Assembly (NCBI GenBank): GCA_030442055.1
Contig: JAUJEB010000013.1
Location: forward strand, 98,577 to 162,576
Source of the DNA: Agaribacillus aureus
GTDB taxonomy: Bacteria; Bacteroidota; Bacteroidia; Cytophagales; Cyclobacteriaceae
Length of the DNA: 64,000 nt
Direction of reading: 5' to 3'
Shown here: piece after piece, positions 44,417 through 54,830 of the stretch
Layout of the letters: every line of letters starts with the position of its first letter
Position numbering within the stretch: the stretch's first letter is position 1
Made by a program: the position numbers and the translations under genes
The notes under the pieces: generated by a model
What the model saw: only the letters and a program-made list of their open reading frames with translations
The model's database searches: none
What the model was told of the DNA's origin: nothing

Positions 44417-46144
44417 TTAGTTATTTTTGACTATTCTTCCGAAAAATTGTTTCCCGTCATTTTGATAGATCCTGAGCAAATAGATGCCACGCTGTAACGT
44501 TGAGATATCAAGGTCCAGCGACTCGGATCTTACCTGGCTAAATGCCATAACTCTTTGTCCGGATGAATTGAAAAGTTCAAGGTTCCCAATAGCAATATTC
44601 TTACTGCTTTTGACCTTTATAAACTGATTGCCTGGATTGGGGTAAAAGGAGAAACTATCATTCAGAATGTCGTCACCTATGCCTGTCACCAGCGATGACT
44701 CAAAGTCCGAAACGGCCTGGCTGAGGCTATTCAAAGCCGTTGTAATATCATCTGCAGAGGCTTCTGCATTGTCAATTACAGCCTGAGCTGCGGTGATAGC
44801 AGCCTGCAAGGCGGTGATAGACTCAGGAGAGTAGTTACCAATATTTCCACCGGCTTCGGCGCCATCCAGCGCGTCGCTGGCGTCGGACACCGCTGATACC
44901 AGGGCATTAATCCCTGTTTCAATGAGCGTCCAGCCTAAGTCACCCAACTGCGCATCCGTGGTGCTGGCCGTAGCGGATGTTTTATTATCCGGGTAGCTGA
45001 AAGTAAAGGCATCTGCTTTATCGGCCCAATCGGGTGTATTGATAGAATCGGTACTATAGAATGTTGAAATAATAGTCGTAGGCGTTTCCGGGGCCCCATC
45101 GAAGGATACATCTTCCTCAATGTTTGAATCCCCTAGTCCCGAATCATCCAGAAAGGCTTGGGCAGCGGTATTGAAGATTGGTGCGGGAACAATGTCAGCG
45201 CCTTGTGCATCCAACAATGCCTGATCTGTATAGAAATTGTTGTTGCTAATGGTCACAACCTGTGTTTTGCCGTCGTCAATTAAGTCCTGGCCGATGCTAT
45301 CGACCAATATTACACCATCGGCCGAACCATCGACAGGGGTATCCACTCCGTAAAACCCGGTATTTATCATCAGGTTGTTGGTGAATATTGTGGTGATAGC
45401 TTCTCCAAAATCAAGCCCCCGCTGCCCCAGGTTAAAAACGGTGTTCTGATTGAATTTCGCATAGTTTAAAATACCACCTCCGTCGCGCAGTATAGTACTG
45501 GTAAGGTTATAGAAAGTGGAATTTTCAATAACCAGCGAGTCAATATCATTTCCACGGTCATCGATGCCGCGACCATTATTGGGATCTATCGGTATGCCTA
45601 TATTACTTATAACGGAATTCTTAATAAACAGCCTGATACCAGGGTTATCAAACCGAAAGGCCGATTGCCCATCCTGATTGAGCCAACAGTCCTCTATTTC
45701 AATTTTAACACTATCCGCACTGATCCTGACTATCCTGGTCAATAATTTCCCCAATTGATCCAAATTGGTAACACTCAACCCTTTTAAGGTAAGATCTCCT
45801 CTTGGTCTAAATGGTCGCGAAGAAGCATCTGACCCGGGAGGTATTCCAGGCTGAATAAACGGCCTGGCACCTTCGCCTTCAGCCGCTTGTATGGTTAGAT
45901 GATAACCGCTATGTTCTACTGACCCGTAAGTAATGTAGGTCCCGCCTCTTTCAAGGATATAGACGGTGTTAGGGTCTACCCGCTCACCGGTTGCGGTTGT
46001 ATCACCGCTAATGGTTTCATTTAACGTTCCCGCTCCCTGAGGAACTTCGACGGTTCGTTGGGCAAAACTGCTTTGAGGTAACCCCAAAAGAATGGCAAGG
46101 CATGCCAGGGGTACTACAATGGATTTTCTGTACTTGTTTCTCAT
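44417..46144 (-). CDS. Secreted beta-helix protein (pectate-lyase-like) with T9SS sorting domain
   Basis: A 575-aa exported protein. The signal peptide ends in 'QSSFAQ'. Residues about 30-330 form a right-handed beta helix ('SLVIENSTFYNLTSTILRDGGGILNYAKFNQNTVFNLG', 'TIFTNNLMINTGFYGV'), as in pectate-lyase-like and chondroitinase-B-like proteins. Residues about 405-480 are an Ala-rich helical segment of the FIVAR type ('ITALQAAITAAQAVIDNAEASADD'). The C-terminus is a T9SS domain ('FSFYPNPGNQFIKVKSS', 'LQRGIYLLRIYQNDGKQF'). It starts 41 bases after the TonB receptor stop. It may be a surface lyase or a glycan-binding partner replacing SusD. I see no sure catalytic residues. Confidence 0.78.
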   Translation of the reverse strand: MRNKYRKSIVVPLACLAILLGLPQSSFAQRTVEVPQGAGTLNETISGDTTATGERVDPNTVYILERGGTYITYGSVEHSGYHLTIQAAEGEGARPFIQPGIPPGSDASSRPFRPRGDLTLKGLSVTNLDQLGKLLTRIVRISADSVKIEIEDCWLNQDGQSAFRFDNPGIRLFIKNSVISNIGIPIDPNNGRGIDDRGNDIDSLVIENSTFYNLTSTILRDGGGILNYAKFNQNTVFNLGQRGLDFGEAITTIFTNNLMINTGFYGVDTPVDGSADGVILVDSIGQDLIDDGKTQVVTISNNNFYTDQALLDAQGADIVPAPIFNTAAQAFLDDSGLGDSNIEEDVSFDGAPETPTTIISTFYSTDSINTPDWADKADAFTFSYPDNKTSATASTTDAQLGDLGWTLIETGINALVSAVSDASDALDGAEAGGNIGNYSPESITALQAAITAAQAVIDNAEASADDITTALNSLSQAVSDFESSLVTGIGDDILNDSFSFYPNPGNQFIKVKSSKNIAIGNLELFNSSGQRVMAFSQVRSESLDLDISTLQRGIYLLRIYQNDGKQFFGRIVKNN

Positions 46145-46185
46145 GTTATTTAAGGTTTTAATTTGCTTTACAGCATCCGGTATTG

Positions 46186-49095
46186 TTATAAACTCAACTT
46201 CAAACCAATATCAGCCGTCCATCCAAAAAACTCCTCCTGGGTCGGGTAGAGATCACTGCCGCGAAATGCCCTGTCGGGTTCGTTGGTAAGATTGTTTATA
46301 TTGATCAGAAGGCTTAATTTCTTATTGATTTTTTGTCTGAGGGAAATATCCCACCTGGTATTATTGTCAGTAAAACTGTCATTTTCGGCAATTTTTCCGA
46401 CCGTTACCCGCAAGGAGCCAACATTTTCCTCCTCTTCTTCCGCAACGCGCAAGCTCTCACCTTTAAAGACCATCGAAATCCTGCCGGAGAAACCTCCTCT
46501 TTCATAGCCAATAGCTAAATTCCCTATTCTATTGGCCTGACCAGGCAATGTCCCTAGCCTTACCGTATCATTCACAATGGGCAAAAAAGGTGGGTCCGGA
46601 GAGTTGCTGGTAAGGAATAGTGGGAAATAGGTTTCCGATTTCAGGAAAGTGTAGTTCGCAGAAAACACGATACCGTCCAACGGCTTGGGGAGAAATCTCA
46701 AATTGGCCTGAAGGTCTAGTTCTACCCCTTGGACCGTCGTTGTAAACTCGGAGTTTTCAGGCCTGGTAACATCCCAGCCCAGGGTAGGTCCGGCGGCCTG
46801 GTTCCTGCTTTGCCTGATATAATCTATATTCTCCAGCTCTTTGTAAAAGCCTCCCACTGTAAACAAACCCCATTTATTGTAGAAGGATAAAAATGCGTCA
46901 TAATTCCATACCGAGGTATGTTTCAGATTTGGCTGACCCTGCTCGATTGTCTGGTTAAAACCATTCAGTCTTTCCCATGGCACCAGGTTGAAGTAATTGG
47001 GCCTGGAAAGTGTTTTTGTGGCCGCCAGCCGGACATCAAACCACTCATTAAATTTATAACGGACGTGAAACATCGGTAATATTTCGGTGTAGGAGCGCGT
47101 ACCGGTGGTATCGTTGAGCCCTGTCAGGTTTACATTACCACCTTCATCAACAACGGGTGTTCCAAAAATGCTTCGATAGTTGTTTTCAGTATGTTCGAGC
47201 CGGACACCGGACAATACCATTAACTTTTTTCCAAGATTTACTTCCGCCTGGAAATAACCTGCTGAAACAGTCTCGCCGGCTTCATAGTCAGACAGGTCGA
47301 CACTGGCATCTTTTGTATGCTCGTCCAGAAAATCAAGCCTGAATTGATTCAACAGGGCTGGATCAAGGCCGGGACCATTTACATTTTCTCCTCCCGGGCC
47401 CATAAAAAACCTGCCGTCCAGGAAGTCTTCGGCGACATAGCCACCGATAAAGTTGCTTATTTTTATTTTACCTTCACGGGTGAGGTCAAAGAGGTCTGGA
47501 TTAGCCGCTCCAATATCATTGGCGCCAAAAGCGCTGGTCGAGGTCCTGTCAACGTTTCTGTTTCTTTCCTTATCCCTTATTTTGCCTCCAAATTTCACAT
47601 TGCCATTGATAACTTTGCCGGTCCTGAACGGAATCTTAATATTGGCTGAGGCGGTACGGTTAAGGTCATCCACCGAACTTTCATCAAAAAAAGACCTTTT
47701 CAAGAAAGTTTCCTCCAGGTCATTTCTGGCGCTGTTGGCCAGGGTTTCAAAACTCGTTTCATCGGGGTTGGGAAATGCGCCTAATTCCCTGAACTCGCCT
47801 GTATGTGAGAAAGGGGTATTTCTCTTGGTTTGTGATTGAGAAACCTGCCAAGTAAACTCTATATTATTGAACAGGTTGTGCTTTCCGTTAACGATGCCTG
47901 TAAAAAGCCTGGTATCTATTTCGCGATTTCTGAGATCATATTCCTGCCTGGCGGTGTTAGCCCGGTATCGCCGTCGCCGTCTTATTTCATCTCGTCTGGT
48001 TTGTCCCCAAAAGCCATTAAATGTGATATCGCCATTTTTCAGCTTGTAGTCGACCGTAAGGCTGGCTCCCAGGCGGTCTCTGGTTTCCACCCGGTCTACA
48101 AGGTTCAGATTGTTGACCCTGACCAGGGGTTCTCCTTCAGAATCTAATCCGTTGTTGGTATAGCTGCCGTTCAAATTATCCGAGGCCCGGTTGGCCCGCT
48201 GAAAATTTCCGCCTACGATCAATCCCAGTTTGTTATCCAAAAAACGATTACTCAAATTCACACTTCCCCTGATTTGCCCGTAGTCCGACTCCAGGTCGTT
48301 GTATCCGCTTTGGGCTTTGATACTGCCATGACGACCTTCGGGCGCCTTTTTGGTAACAAAATTGATGGTCCCGCCCACCGCATCGCCATCCATTTCCGGC
48401 TTGAGGGCTTTAAACACCTCTATACCTTCCAGGGCATCTGTCGAGATCATGCTCAGATCAACCGACCGGTCTTCCTCATCTGTAGATGGGATCCGCTGGC
48501 CATTGACGGTGATGGAATTAAAGCGGGGAGACAGCCCTCTTACAACCACCTTAGTCCCTTCGCCGGCATTTCTTTCGATGGATACACCTGCCAGTCTTCC
48601 TACACTTTCAGCGGCATTCTGGTCGGGCAGCTCCTGTATTTTTTCTTTGGAAACTACATTGACAATGGTATTCGAATTGATTTGCTGATTAATGGCCGCC
48701 GCCTGTCCCATCGCCTGCGCGCGAATGACAATCTCCTGTGTCATGACCACATCCAGGCATAAGGCAACGTCCTGTTGCACCGTTTGTCCTGCCACTACCT
48801 CCAACTCTCTTTTCTCATCCAAATAACCCAGATAGCTATAAACTATTACAATCTTGCCAGGCGGTAAATTGGTCAATCTATACCGACCATCCCTGTCCGT
48901 TGAAACACCGTTGGTTGTTCCTTCTACAAAAACATTGGCGGCAAAAAGGGTTGAATTATCGGCACAGTCGGTAAGTGTTCCGGATATAACACCATGATTC
49001 TGCGCCCCTGCCTGCCGGCATAGGAACAGTAAAAAAATAAGGAAGCAATAACCGCAAAAATGTATAATTAGTCGTCGAGGTAAAATTATCGCCAT
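46186..49095 (-). CDS. TonB-dependent receptor (non-SusC type)
   Basis: A 969-aa outer-membrane receptor. After the signal peptide ('LLFLCRQAGAQN') comes a carboxypeptidase-regulatory-like domain ('GVISGTLTDCADNSTLFAANVFVEGT'). The plug follows ('IQELPDQNAAESVGRLAGVSIER', 'VVVRGLSPRFNSITVNGQRIP', 'DALEGIEVFKALKPEMDGDAVGGTINFVTK'). The long barrel ends '...TADIGLKLSL'. The plug wording matches the large-receptor family first noted in Xanthomonas and Caulobacter rather than SusC. No SusD gene is present. It heads a group with the beta-helix and lipocalin-like genes and probably takes up the oligosaccharides released by this cluster. Confidence 0.9.
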   Translation of the reverse strand: MAIILPRRLIIHFCGYCFLIFLLFLCRQAGAQNHGVISGTLTDCADNSTLFAANVFVEGTTNGVSTDRDGRYRLTNLPPGKIVIVYSYLGYLDEKRELEVVAGQTVQQDVALCLDVVMTQEIVIRAQAMGQAAAINQQINSNTIVNVVSKEKIQELPDQNAAESVGRLAGVSIERNAGEGTKVVVRGLSPRFNSITVNGQRIPSTDEEDRSVDLSMISTDALEGIEVFKALKPEMDGDAVGGTINFVTKKAPEGRHGSIKAQSGYNDLESDYGQIRGSVNLSNRFLDNKLGLIVGGNFQRANRASDNLNGSYTNNGLDSEGEPLVRVNNLNLVDRVETRDRLGASLTVDYKLKNGDITFNGFWGQTRRDEIRRRRRYRANTARQEYDLRNREIDTRLFTGIVNGKHNLFNNIEFTWQVSQSQTKRNTPFSHTGEFRELGAFPNPDETSFETLANSARNDLEETFLKRSFFDESSVDDLNRTASANIKIPFRTGKVINGNVKFGGKIRDKERNRNVDRTSTSAFGANDIGAANPDLFDLTREGKIKISNFIGGYVAEDFLDGRFFMGPGGENVNGPGLDPALLNQFRLDFLDEHTKDASVDLSDYEAGETVSAGYFQAEVNLGKKLMVLSGVRLEHTENNYRSIFGTPVVDEGGNVNLTGLNDTTGTRSYTEILPMFHVRYKFNEWFDVRLAATKTLSRPNYFNLVPWERLNGFNQTIEQGQPNLKHTSVWNYDAFLSFYNKWGLFTVGGFYKELENIDYIRQSRNQAAGPTLGWDVTRPENSEFTTTVQGVELDLQANLRFLPKPLDGIVFSANYTFLKSETYFPLFLTSNSPDPPFLPIVNDTVRLGTLPGQANRIGNLAIGYERGGFSGRISMVFKGESLRVAEEEEENVGSLRVTVGKIAENDSFTDNNTRWDISLRQKINKKLSLLININNLTNEPDRAFRGSDLYPTQEEFFGWTADIGLKLSL

Positions 49096-49326
49096 ATAAG
49101 AAATTTTCGCTTAAAAATGAATACCGTTCATATATAAGACGAATAACAATTTACGAACCCTTATTCGAGGCTGTTTTTACCATTGGTATCGGAAAATAAG
49201 ACCCAACCTTTTGTATATATGTACCGGTAAAATCTTTACTGAAGAAATTACCAACTCCAATCAACCTGTAAATTTCCTTACTGAATGAGAGTGGGATAAC
49301 ACTTTTATGAAGCCCTCTTGGGGTTG

Positions 49327-50571
49327 TTATTTACCAGGGAATTTATAATCATAATAATTTGACAGAAATCTCAAGCCAAATGCTGTGCCGACATCTCTGT
49401 TTACAAACCATTTCTTTCCCTTCCGGTTTCTTACCCTTATGTTCATAAACGCCCCTGCCAGATTAGGATCCGGATGATCTGCGAAAAAACGATTGGCCAT
49501 TACCCATTTGGCGGATAAATCGATCCGGTCTTTAAATTCATCACCAACACCATAGTCTACCAACCGGATCATCAACAGCCCCATGAATGATACTGCAGAC
49601 CCGCATATGGATCCGTGATCTGCGTCGCCATTCAGGTAATTTTTGTAGTAAATGACACCACTTTTCCTTTGAGCCTTAGCATAGGTTTGCACGGTTTTTT
49701 TTGCGGCTTCAAGGTATCTGCGATCCTTCGTAAGGTCGTATCCTTCCAATAGGGACTCGGCATACCACAGGTTGAATCGCGGGTGAAATGTTCCTTCATC
49801 TTTAAAATTGGGCATAAAGTCCATCCATAGCCCTTCCGGTCCCTGCTTTTCGACGAGGCTTTCGCACAAATCAATAAATACCTTTTTATACGCCTCATCG
49901 CCAGTATATTCGTACATATCTTTAAACAGCGAGCCTTCGTTGTTAGGTCTGGCGACATCATTAAGGCCCTGTTCTTTTTTATTAGGCCAAAACGGGCTGT
50001 TAGTTTTCAGTACCTCTCCGGACTTTGGATCTACGTTGTCGTAAAACATACCGTGCTCCGGCACATACATGTTGTTTAACATCCAGACGCCGGCTTTTGT
50101 CGGCACATCGCCGTATCTTTTGTCTTTGGTAATCCCATACAACTTGTACAATCCGGCCGTGCCATCGGAAACTGTGGCAAAAATAATGAAGTCACCGGCA
50201 TGATCTCCGTGGAGGGCATTGACCATACCTTTCAGCTTTGGGTGGTCCTTGATTTCCAGGCTTACCCACCAATCCCCGGCGCGCCGGGCTGTTTTCAGGT
50301 ATTTGTCATTATCGGTGATTCTGTGTGCCTCCAATAATCCGTAGATCAATTGACCTGTATGCCATGGCGGTTCGTACCCATACCATCGTCCCTCCGTCAT
50401 GTTATAATCACACCTGGATTTTCCATCTTCGTCAATTAAAGCATCACTGGCATAGGTAGCCCCGTCATTGATCGCGTCAATGACCTGTTTTTTCAGGGCT
50501 GCGTTTTCCTGGGCAAAGACATAGCTGCCGGCAAAAGCCGCTATCAGCAGGATCTGAATTACTTTTCTCAT
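49327..50571 (-). CDS. Secreted (alpha/alpha)-barrel glycan-active protein
   Basis: A 414-aa protein read from the ATG at 50571; a TTG at 50586 would overlap the upstream stop. The signal peptide ends in 'GSYVFAQE'. The rest shows repeated helix-turn-helix units with aromatic clusters: 'EPPWHTGQLIYGLLEAHRITDNDKYLKTARRAGDWWV', 'YVPEHGMFYDNVDP', 'PRFNLWYAESLLEGYDLTKDRRYLEAAKKT'. This is typical of the six-hairpin toroids used by GH88/GH105 unsaturated glycosidases, epimerases and some lyases. I cannot pick one family. It lies 7 bases after the GH20 stop, so the genes are surely co-transcribed. Confidence 0.68.
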   Translation of the reverse strand: MRKVIQILLIAAFAGSYVFAQENAALKKQVIDAINDGATYASDALIDEDGKSRCDYNMTEGRWYGYEPPWHTGQLIYGLLEAHRITDNDKYLKTARRAGDWWVSLEIKDHPKLKGMVNALHGDHAGDFIIFATVSDGTAGLYKLYGITKDKRYGDVPTKAGVWMLNNMYVPEHGMFYDNVDPKSGEVLKTNSPFWPNKKEQGLNDVARPNNEGSLFKDMYEYTGDEAYKKVFIDLCESLVEKQGPEGLWMDFMPNFKDEGTFHPRFNLWYAESLLEGYDLTKDRRYLEAAKKTVQTYAKAQRKSGVIYYKNYLNGDADHGSICGSAVSFMGLLMIRLVDYGVGDEFKDRIDLSAKWVMANRFFADHPDPNLAGAFMNIRVRNRKGKKWFVNRDVGTAFGLRFLSNYYDYKFPGK

Positions 50572-50578
50572 AAATCTA

Positions 50579-53200
50579 TTATTCAAGTAGTTTGTATTTG
50601 TGCTTATGATTTCTCACTAAGTGATCGGGCAGGCGAAAGGAAAAACCCCAGCCGGCTTGCCATTGGTCAATTTTAAGTAATACATGGTTTTTACCAGCTT
50701 TGAGAGGAAGCATGAACTCGTCTTCATCGGGGATCAAACTTCGTTTTGCAAACTTCTGAAACACCGAATTACCATTGCAGATGACCTCGATGCCATCATT
50801 GCTGCCGACTGTCACGCTGACTTCCTGTTCTTTCGGGCTTTCAATGGTACAATAGGCATAGGCAAGAACCTCCGTATTTTTTTCAAACACCTGCTTAAGG
50901 TTAATTTCTGTTGACCTCGGGGAGTTATATTTCATCCAACTATACACCTCGCCATTTTTTCCCTTAAAACTCACACCCGGGGCAGGCCGGGCTTTTTGCT
51001 CACCGCCAATAGCGGTTAGAAAATCCGGTTTTCTACCCTCCGGTTTGTTAATGGTAAAACTTCCCGCCAACAGCCAGTACTGGAAATACTGTCCTTTTAC
51101 TTCACTAATAGCCAATCTCACCTCGGTAGGCGGGGGTAGAAAAAGGCCCTTATCAAAATCCTCTATAGCCGCTAACACCAGGCTTTGCAGCTCTGTAAAA
51201 TGATCGACTTTTTCCGTATACTTTGATTTAGCATGATCCAGCCAATAGCTTCGGTTTTCCCTGAGCCATAGTATCTCCAGCGACTGTACCAACCCAACCA
51301 GATCAGTTTTTGCCGTGATCACCTCATTCAGCGCATCTACCAGCAATTCTCTGCTGTATGCAGGATTGGACTTCTGAAGAAGGACAGACTCCCGGTATTG
51401 CTCCGCGGCTTTAAGCAAGTGCATTCTGCTATTGGCCAGGTATTCATATTGATCGATGGTAAAATGCCAGAATGGGAGATCTTCCGTATAACTGGTAGTT
51501 TTTGCCTGTTCCAGCAGACTTTCCGACTTTTGGGTAAGGTTTAATACTTCCTCCCAATCTGCGGTATTCAGGTTGATTCTATCGCCGCGCGCTGGTATCA
51601 GGGTGTTCCATAAAATATTGTTGTTCATTTCCTGGGTAGGCGCCAGATTCGACATTTTGTTTAATTCGTGAATCATGCCGGAGATACCACCGCTTTCATC
51701 GCCGTAGACGGCGCGGTCGAAACGTTTATCAAATTGTGCTGTGGGGAGGCGGTTGGGATTCCAGCTTTGATCTGCGCCGTAAGCAACGCCGTACCAATCC
51801 CTGGAAAAAAAATGCCTGCCGCCGTCATCCCAAACGGTATTAAATACACCGGCTGCTCCTTTGTCTTTCCCTTCATTGACAAAATTCCGGATGTTGGCAA
51901 CAGCCATATCAAAATCGGGCATCAGGCGATTTGAATTCAATACACCAGGGCACACAAGAAACTCGAAACCCGCCTTTTTAACCGGGTCAATCCAATCTGC
52001 AAAAGACTCGCGGGCGCCGTAATCCCAGGTAAGCATCATCACGTCTTTGGGCATTATCTCAAAGATTTCAGGATATTGTATCGGCATATCTGCGGTCAGC
52101 ATCATCCGCTTTCCCTGTTGTTTCAGCGCTTTGTAAATAGGCAACATGTGGTTGGCATAAAGCCGACCAATGCTGATGGAATCGGGTAACTTCCCAGATC
52201 TCCCTCGCACCAAATCCCAGGCCTCATCGCCAAATACATTAAAAAAACCGGAGTTAAACGCGGGCAACATCTCTTTGATGACGTCTTTGATAAAATTTGT
52301 ACTCTCCGGGTCTCCGGGGATCAGCATGCGATGCGTTTGCCCCAATTCGCGATAGCGCGGATGAGAAAGGATTTTACTAAAATGACCCAGTGATTGAAAG
52401 GAGCCTACTAGCTCAATATGATGTGCAGTGGCGTAATCGGCCAACTCCTTCCATTCCCGGATGGAAACCGACCCGTCGGCAGGCGCAAAACCGCCATGGC
52501 TTTGGGTGCTTACGACGTGTTCGATGTAATAATTCATCATATTAATCTTCAACTCCGAAAAACGCCGCACCTGCGATTTCAAAAAAGCCAATGTGGGTAC
52601 CGGCCCTCTGCTGATATCATCCATCACCGCCCGGTACTTCAACGAAGGCCAATCCACAATTTTCAATTGGGGCACTGTATTTTCGGCTGGATATCCTCTA
52701 AGTAATTGCTTCAGAGTCTGGACTCCGTAAAAAAGCCCCGTCTTGCTTTTGGCCGCCAACACAATCTGTTTTGCCTGAATCAGCAGTACGTAACCCTCTT
52801 CGCCCAAACGGTCTTCCGGCCATATTTTCAAACCCTTACAATGCGTTCTGAAGTCCTGATCTTCTTCCGGCAACCCCATCCATACAGTGGGTTGCCCCTG
52901 CTTGATTAGCCCGGGTGTGGTTCGAAATTTAAGTGCAAATGCCTGCTGCAGTTGGGAGACCGTTAACATCAGTCCTATAGTATCCCCGGCAGCCAGGCGA
53001 AGCGTGGCAGGGCCCTGAGCTGGTTTGAAGTTTCCCTTTCCGACCTCCGCGACCTGAGGTTGTGGAATGACGGGAAGCACTTGTCCAGTGAGATTGGTAA
53101 CAGTGAATAAAAGTAAGGGCAGGTACCATAAGATCTTAGTCCGTCGCAGTGGACATTTCTCCTTTAACACCATCCATAAATTTGTTCTTAAATCAATCAT
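50579..53200 (-). CDS. GH20-like beta-N-acetylhexosaminidase
   Basis: An 873-aa secreted enzyme. A hydrophobic signal lies at about 22-40 ('KILWYLPLLLFTVTNLTGQ'). The GH20 domain-2 fold follows ('EEGYVLLIQAKQIVLAAKSKTGLFYGVQTLKQLL', 137-167), then the barrel with 'DDISRGPVPTLAFLKSQVRRFSELKINMMNYYIEH' and the catalytic pair Asp325-Glu326 in 'NVFGDEAWDL'. C-terminal helical and jelly-roll regions (about 500-870) complete a longer-than-usual protein. It should release beta-linked HexNAc, but this divergent branch may accept other sugars. Its ATG overlaps the GH28 stop (ATGATTGA), so translation is likely coupled. Confidence 0.82.
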   Translation of the reverse strand: MIDLRTNLWMVLKEKCPLRRTKILWYLPLLLFTVTNLTGQVLPVIPQPQVAEVGKGNFKPAQGPATLRLAAGDTIGLMLTVSQLQQAFALKFRTTPGLIKQGQPTVWMGLPEEDQDFRTHCKGLKIWPEDRLGEEGYVLLIQAKQIVLAAKSKTGLFYGVQTLKQLLRGYPAENTVPQLKIVDWPSLKYRAVMDDISRGPVPTLAFLKSQVRRFSELKINMMNYYIEHVVSTQSHGGFAPADGSVSIREWKELADYATAHHIELVGSFQSLGHFSKILSHPRYRELGQTHRMLIPGDPESTNFIKDVIKEMLPAFNSGFFNVFGDEAWDLVRGRSGKLPDSISIGRLYANHMLPIYKALKQQGKRMMLTADMPIQYPEIFEIMPKDVMMLTWDYGARESFADWIDPVKKAGFEFLVCPGVLNSNRLMPDFDMAVANIRNFVNEGKDKGAAGVFNTVWDDGGRHFFSRDWYGVAYGADQSWNPNRLPTAQFDKRFDRAVYGDESGGISGMIHELNKMSNLAPTQEMNNNILWNTLIPARGDRINLNTADWEEVLNLTQKSESLLEQAKTTSYTEDLPFWHFTIDQYEYLANSRMHLLKAAEQYRESVLLQKSNPAYSRELLVDALNEVITAKTDLVGLVQSLEILWLRENRSYWLDHAKSKYTEKVDHFTELQSLVLAAIEDFDKGLFLPPPTEVRLAISEVKGQYFQYWLLAGSFTINKPEGRKPDFLTAIGGEQKARPAPGVSFKGKNGEVYSWMKYNSPRSTEINLKQVFEKNTEVLAYAYCTIESPKEQEVSVTVGSNDGIEVICNGNSVFQKFAKRSLIPDEDEFMLPLKAGKNHVLLKIDQWQAGWGFSFRLPDHLVRNHKHKYKLLE

Positions 53201-54830
53201 TGATCAGATTTCCGGTTATATTAACTACGCCCATTTCTGTTTCCTTTCCCACGGCTACAATTTGACGGGTTTTCCTGAAGTCGTTGCCGGTCAGGCCTAT
53301 TTGTTTCGTTTTGCTCCCCATAATTGATAAAAATGTGTTTACCTCGGTGAACGGGTGGGCTCCGCGTATCAAGGCATTGCGCGTATCTTTAAGTACGATG
53401 AATGACTGGCTATCGGACCCGGAAGCAGCGCGAAATCCCGATAGGTCGAGATCGGCTACATCATCGCAGATCAGGGACGGCCGTTCTTCCGTACCTTCAA
53501 ACTTCAAACTGATATTTTTAAGCGATATATCGATGGCGTGGCGAATGAAGAAGCCATAGGCGGGCAAGCTGCCAAACATGCCACCTTCCGGATACTCGTC
53601 CTCATATTCCGGAACTTCTTTAAAAGCACCCGAGGATTTTCCACCACCAGTATAGGTTATTTGAATATTACTAAGTGAGATATTTTCTACAGGATGGCCG
53701 GGAATACCGGTAATAGAACAGCCAGTTGTATCAGCGCCGGTTGCAATAATGTTGCTGATATTGACATTTCTCAGGACGCCCACACCAGGCGTTTGGGTAG
53801 TATCCACATACTTTCTGGCCCTGTTGCCCAGCCGAATAAAGATCGGAACCTGCGGCCCGTCTATCCTTAAGTTGGACAAAACGATGCCATCCATGATTCC
53901 GCCATCTACGATTTCCAGTGCCACCCCTCCCATGCCGCGGTGTGTTCCGTAAATCTTGCTTTTGCTGCGGGAAGGCCTCACGACGATATTTGAGATGACA
54001 ATATTTTTAAAACCGCCTGTCGACTCGGTGCCCATTTTGATAGCATTCACATGGCTGCTTATGACACAATTTTCAATAATAACATTTTCGCTGGGCCTTG
54101 GAGAGGTGCTCTTGATCGTTATCGCATCGTCATCCGTATCTCCAAAACATCCTGAAATGATGACATCCCGGCATCCGTCAATATCGATCATATCGTTATT
54201 TTTGTTGGCGTGGTTATAAACCGAAATGCCTCTGATGGTGACTTTGTCACAAGCCAGGTAGTGCTGCATCCACATGGCGGAGTTTTGCATGCTGATGTCC
54301 TCTACCCTAACGTTTTTGCATTTTATGAACCACAGACAATAGGGCCGGTTGCGATAGCGATCAGGTTTTTTTTTGGTGGTCACCACAAAGGCTTCACCCT
54401 GACCGTCGATGGTACCCCTTCCTTCGATGGCGATATTTTCCAGGTTCTCGCCATAAATCAGGCTTTGCCTGACCCAGGTATCTCCGTAAAACCGGTAATC
54501 GGGAATGTTTTCAGGGTATTGGCCAATATCCGTACTACCCAGCAAGGTGGCGCCTTCGGCAATATGCAAGGTAATATTACTTTTCAGGTAAATCGTTCCG
54601 GTCAGATAGGTGCCGGCAGGAAGCAGTATTTTTCCTCCCTTTTTTGCACAAAGATCGACAGCCCGCTGAATAGCCTTGGTGTCCAGCTGTTTACCATCGC
54701 CTTTTGCCCCAAAATCAAGTACGTTATAAATGCTATTGGCATTTTGGGAGAATGACATTCCCGTTGTAATAATGCCAAACGTTATCACCAGCAAAAAAGA
54801 CCTCACCTTGTTTTTCCTTTTAACGATCAT
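53193..54830 (-). CDS. GH28-family polygalacturonase-like enzyme
   Basis: A 545-aa secreted right-handed beta-helix enzyme. The signal peptide ends in 'GMSFSQN'. The GH28 start is 'YNVLDFGAKGDGKQLDTKAIQRAVDLC', with 'GGKILLPAGTYLTGTIYLKSNITL'. Active-site strands carry 'NNDMIDIDGC' (211-220), 'DTDDDAITIKS' (231-241) and 'SSHVNAIKMGTES' (258-270). GH28 enzymes hydrolyse alpha-galacturonide and related linkages with two or three Asp. Its ATG overlaps the TIM-barrel gene's stop (TAATG). Together with GH20 it suggests a mixed uronic-acid/amino-sugar glycan. Confidence 0.87.
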   Translation of the reverse strand: MIVKRKNKVRSFLLVITFGIITTGMSFSQNANSIYNVLDFGAKGDGKQLDTKAIQRAVDLCAKKGGKILLPAGTYLTGTIYLKSNITLHIAEGATLLGSTDIGQYPENIPDYRFYGDTWVRQSLIYGENLENIAIEGRGTIDGQGEAFVVTTKKKPDRYRNRPYCLWFIKCKNVRVEDISMQNSAMWMQHYLACDKVTIRGISVYNHANKNNDMIDIDGCRDVIISGCFGDTDDDAITIKSTSPRPSENVIIENCVISSHVNAIKMGTESTGGFKNIVISNIVVRPSRSKSKIYGTHRGMGGVALEIVDGGIMDGIVLSNLRIDGPQVPIFIRLGNRARKYVDTTQTPGVGVLRNVNISNIIATGADTTGCSITGIPGHPVENISLSNIQITYTGGGKSSGAFKEVPEYEDEYPEGGMFGSLPAYGFFIRHAIDISLKNISLKFEGTEERPSLICDDVADLDLSGFRAASGSDSQSFIVLKDTRNALIRGAHPFTEVNTFLSIMGSKTKQIGLTGNDFRKTRQIVAVGKETEMGVVNITGNLIND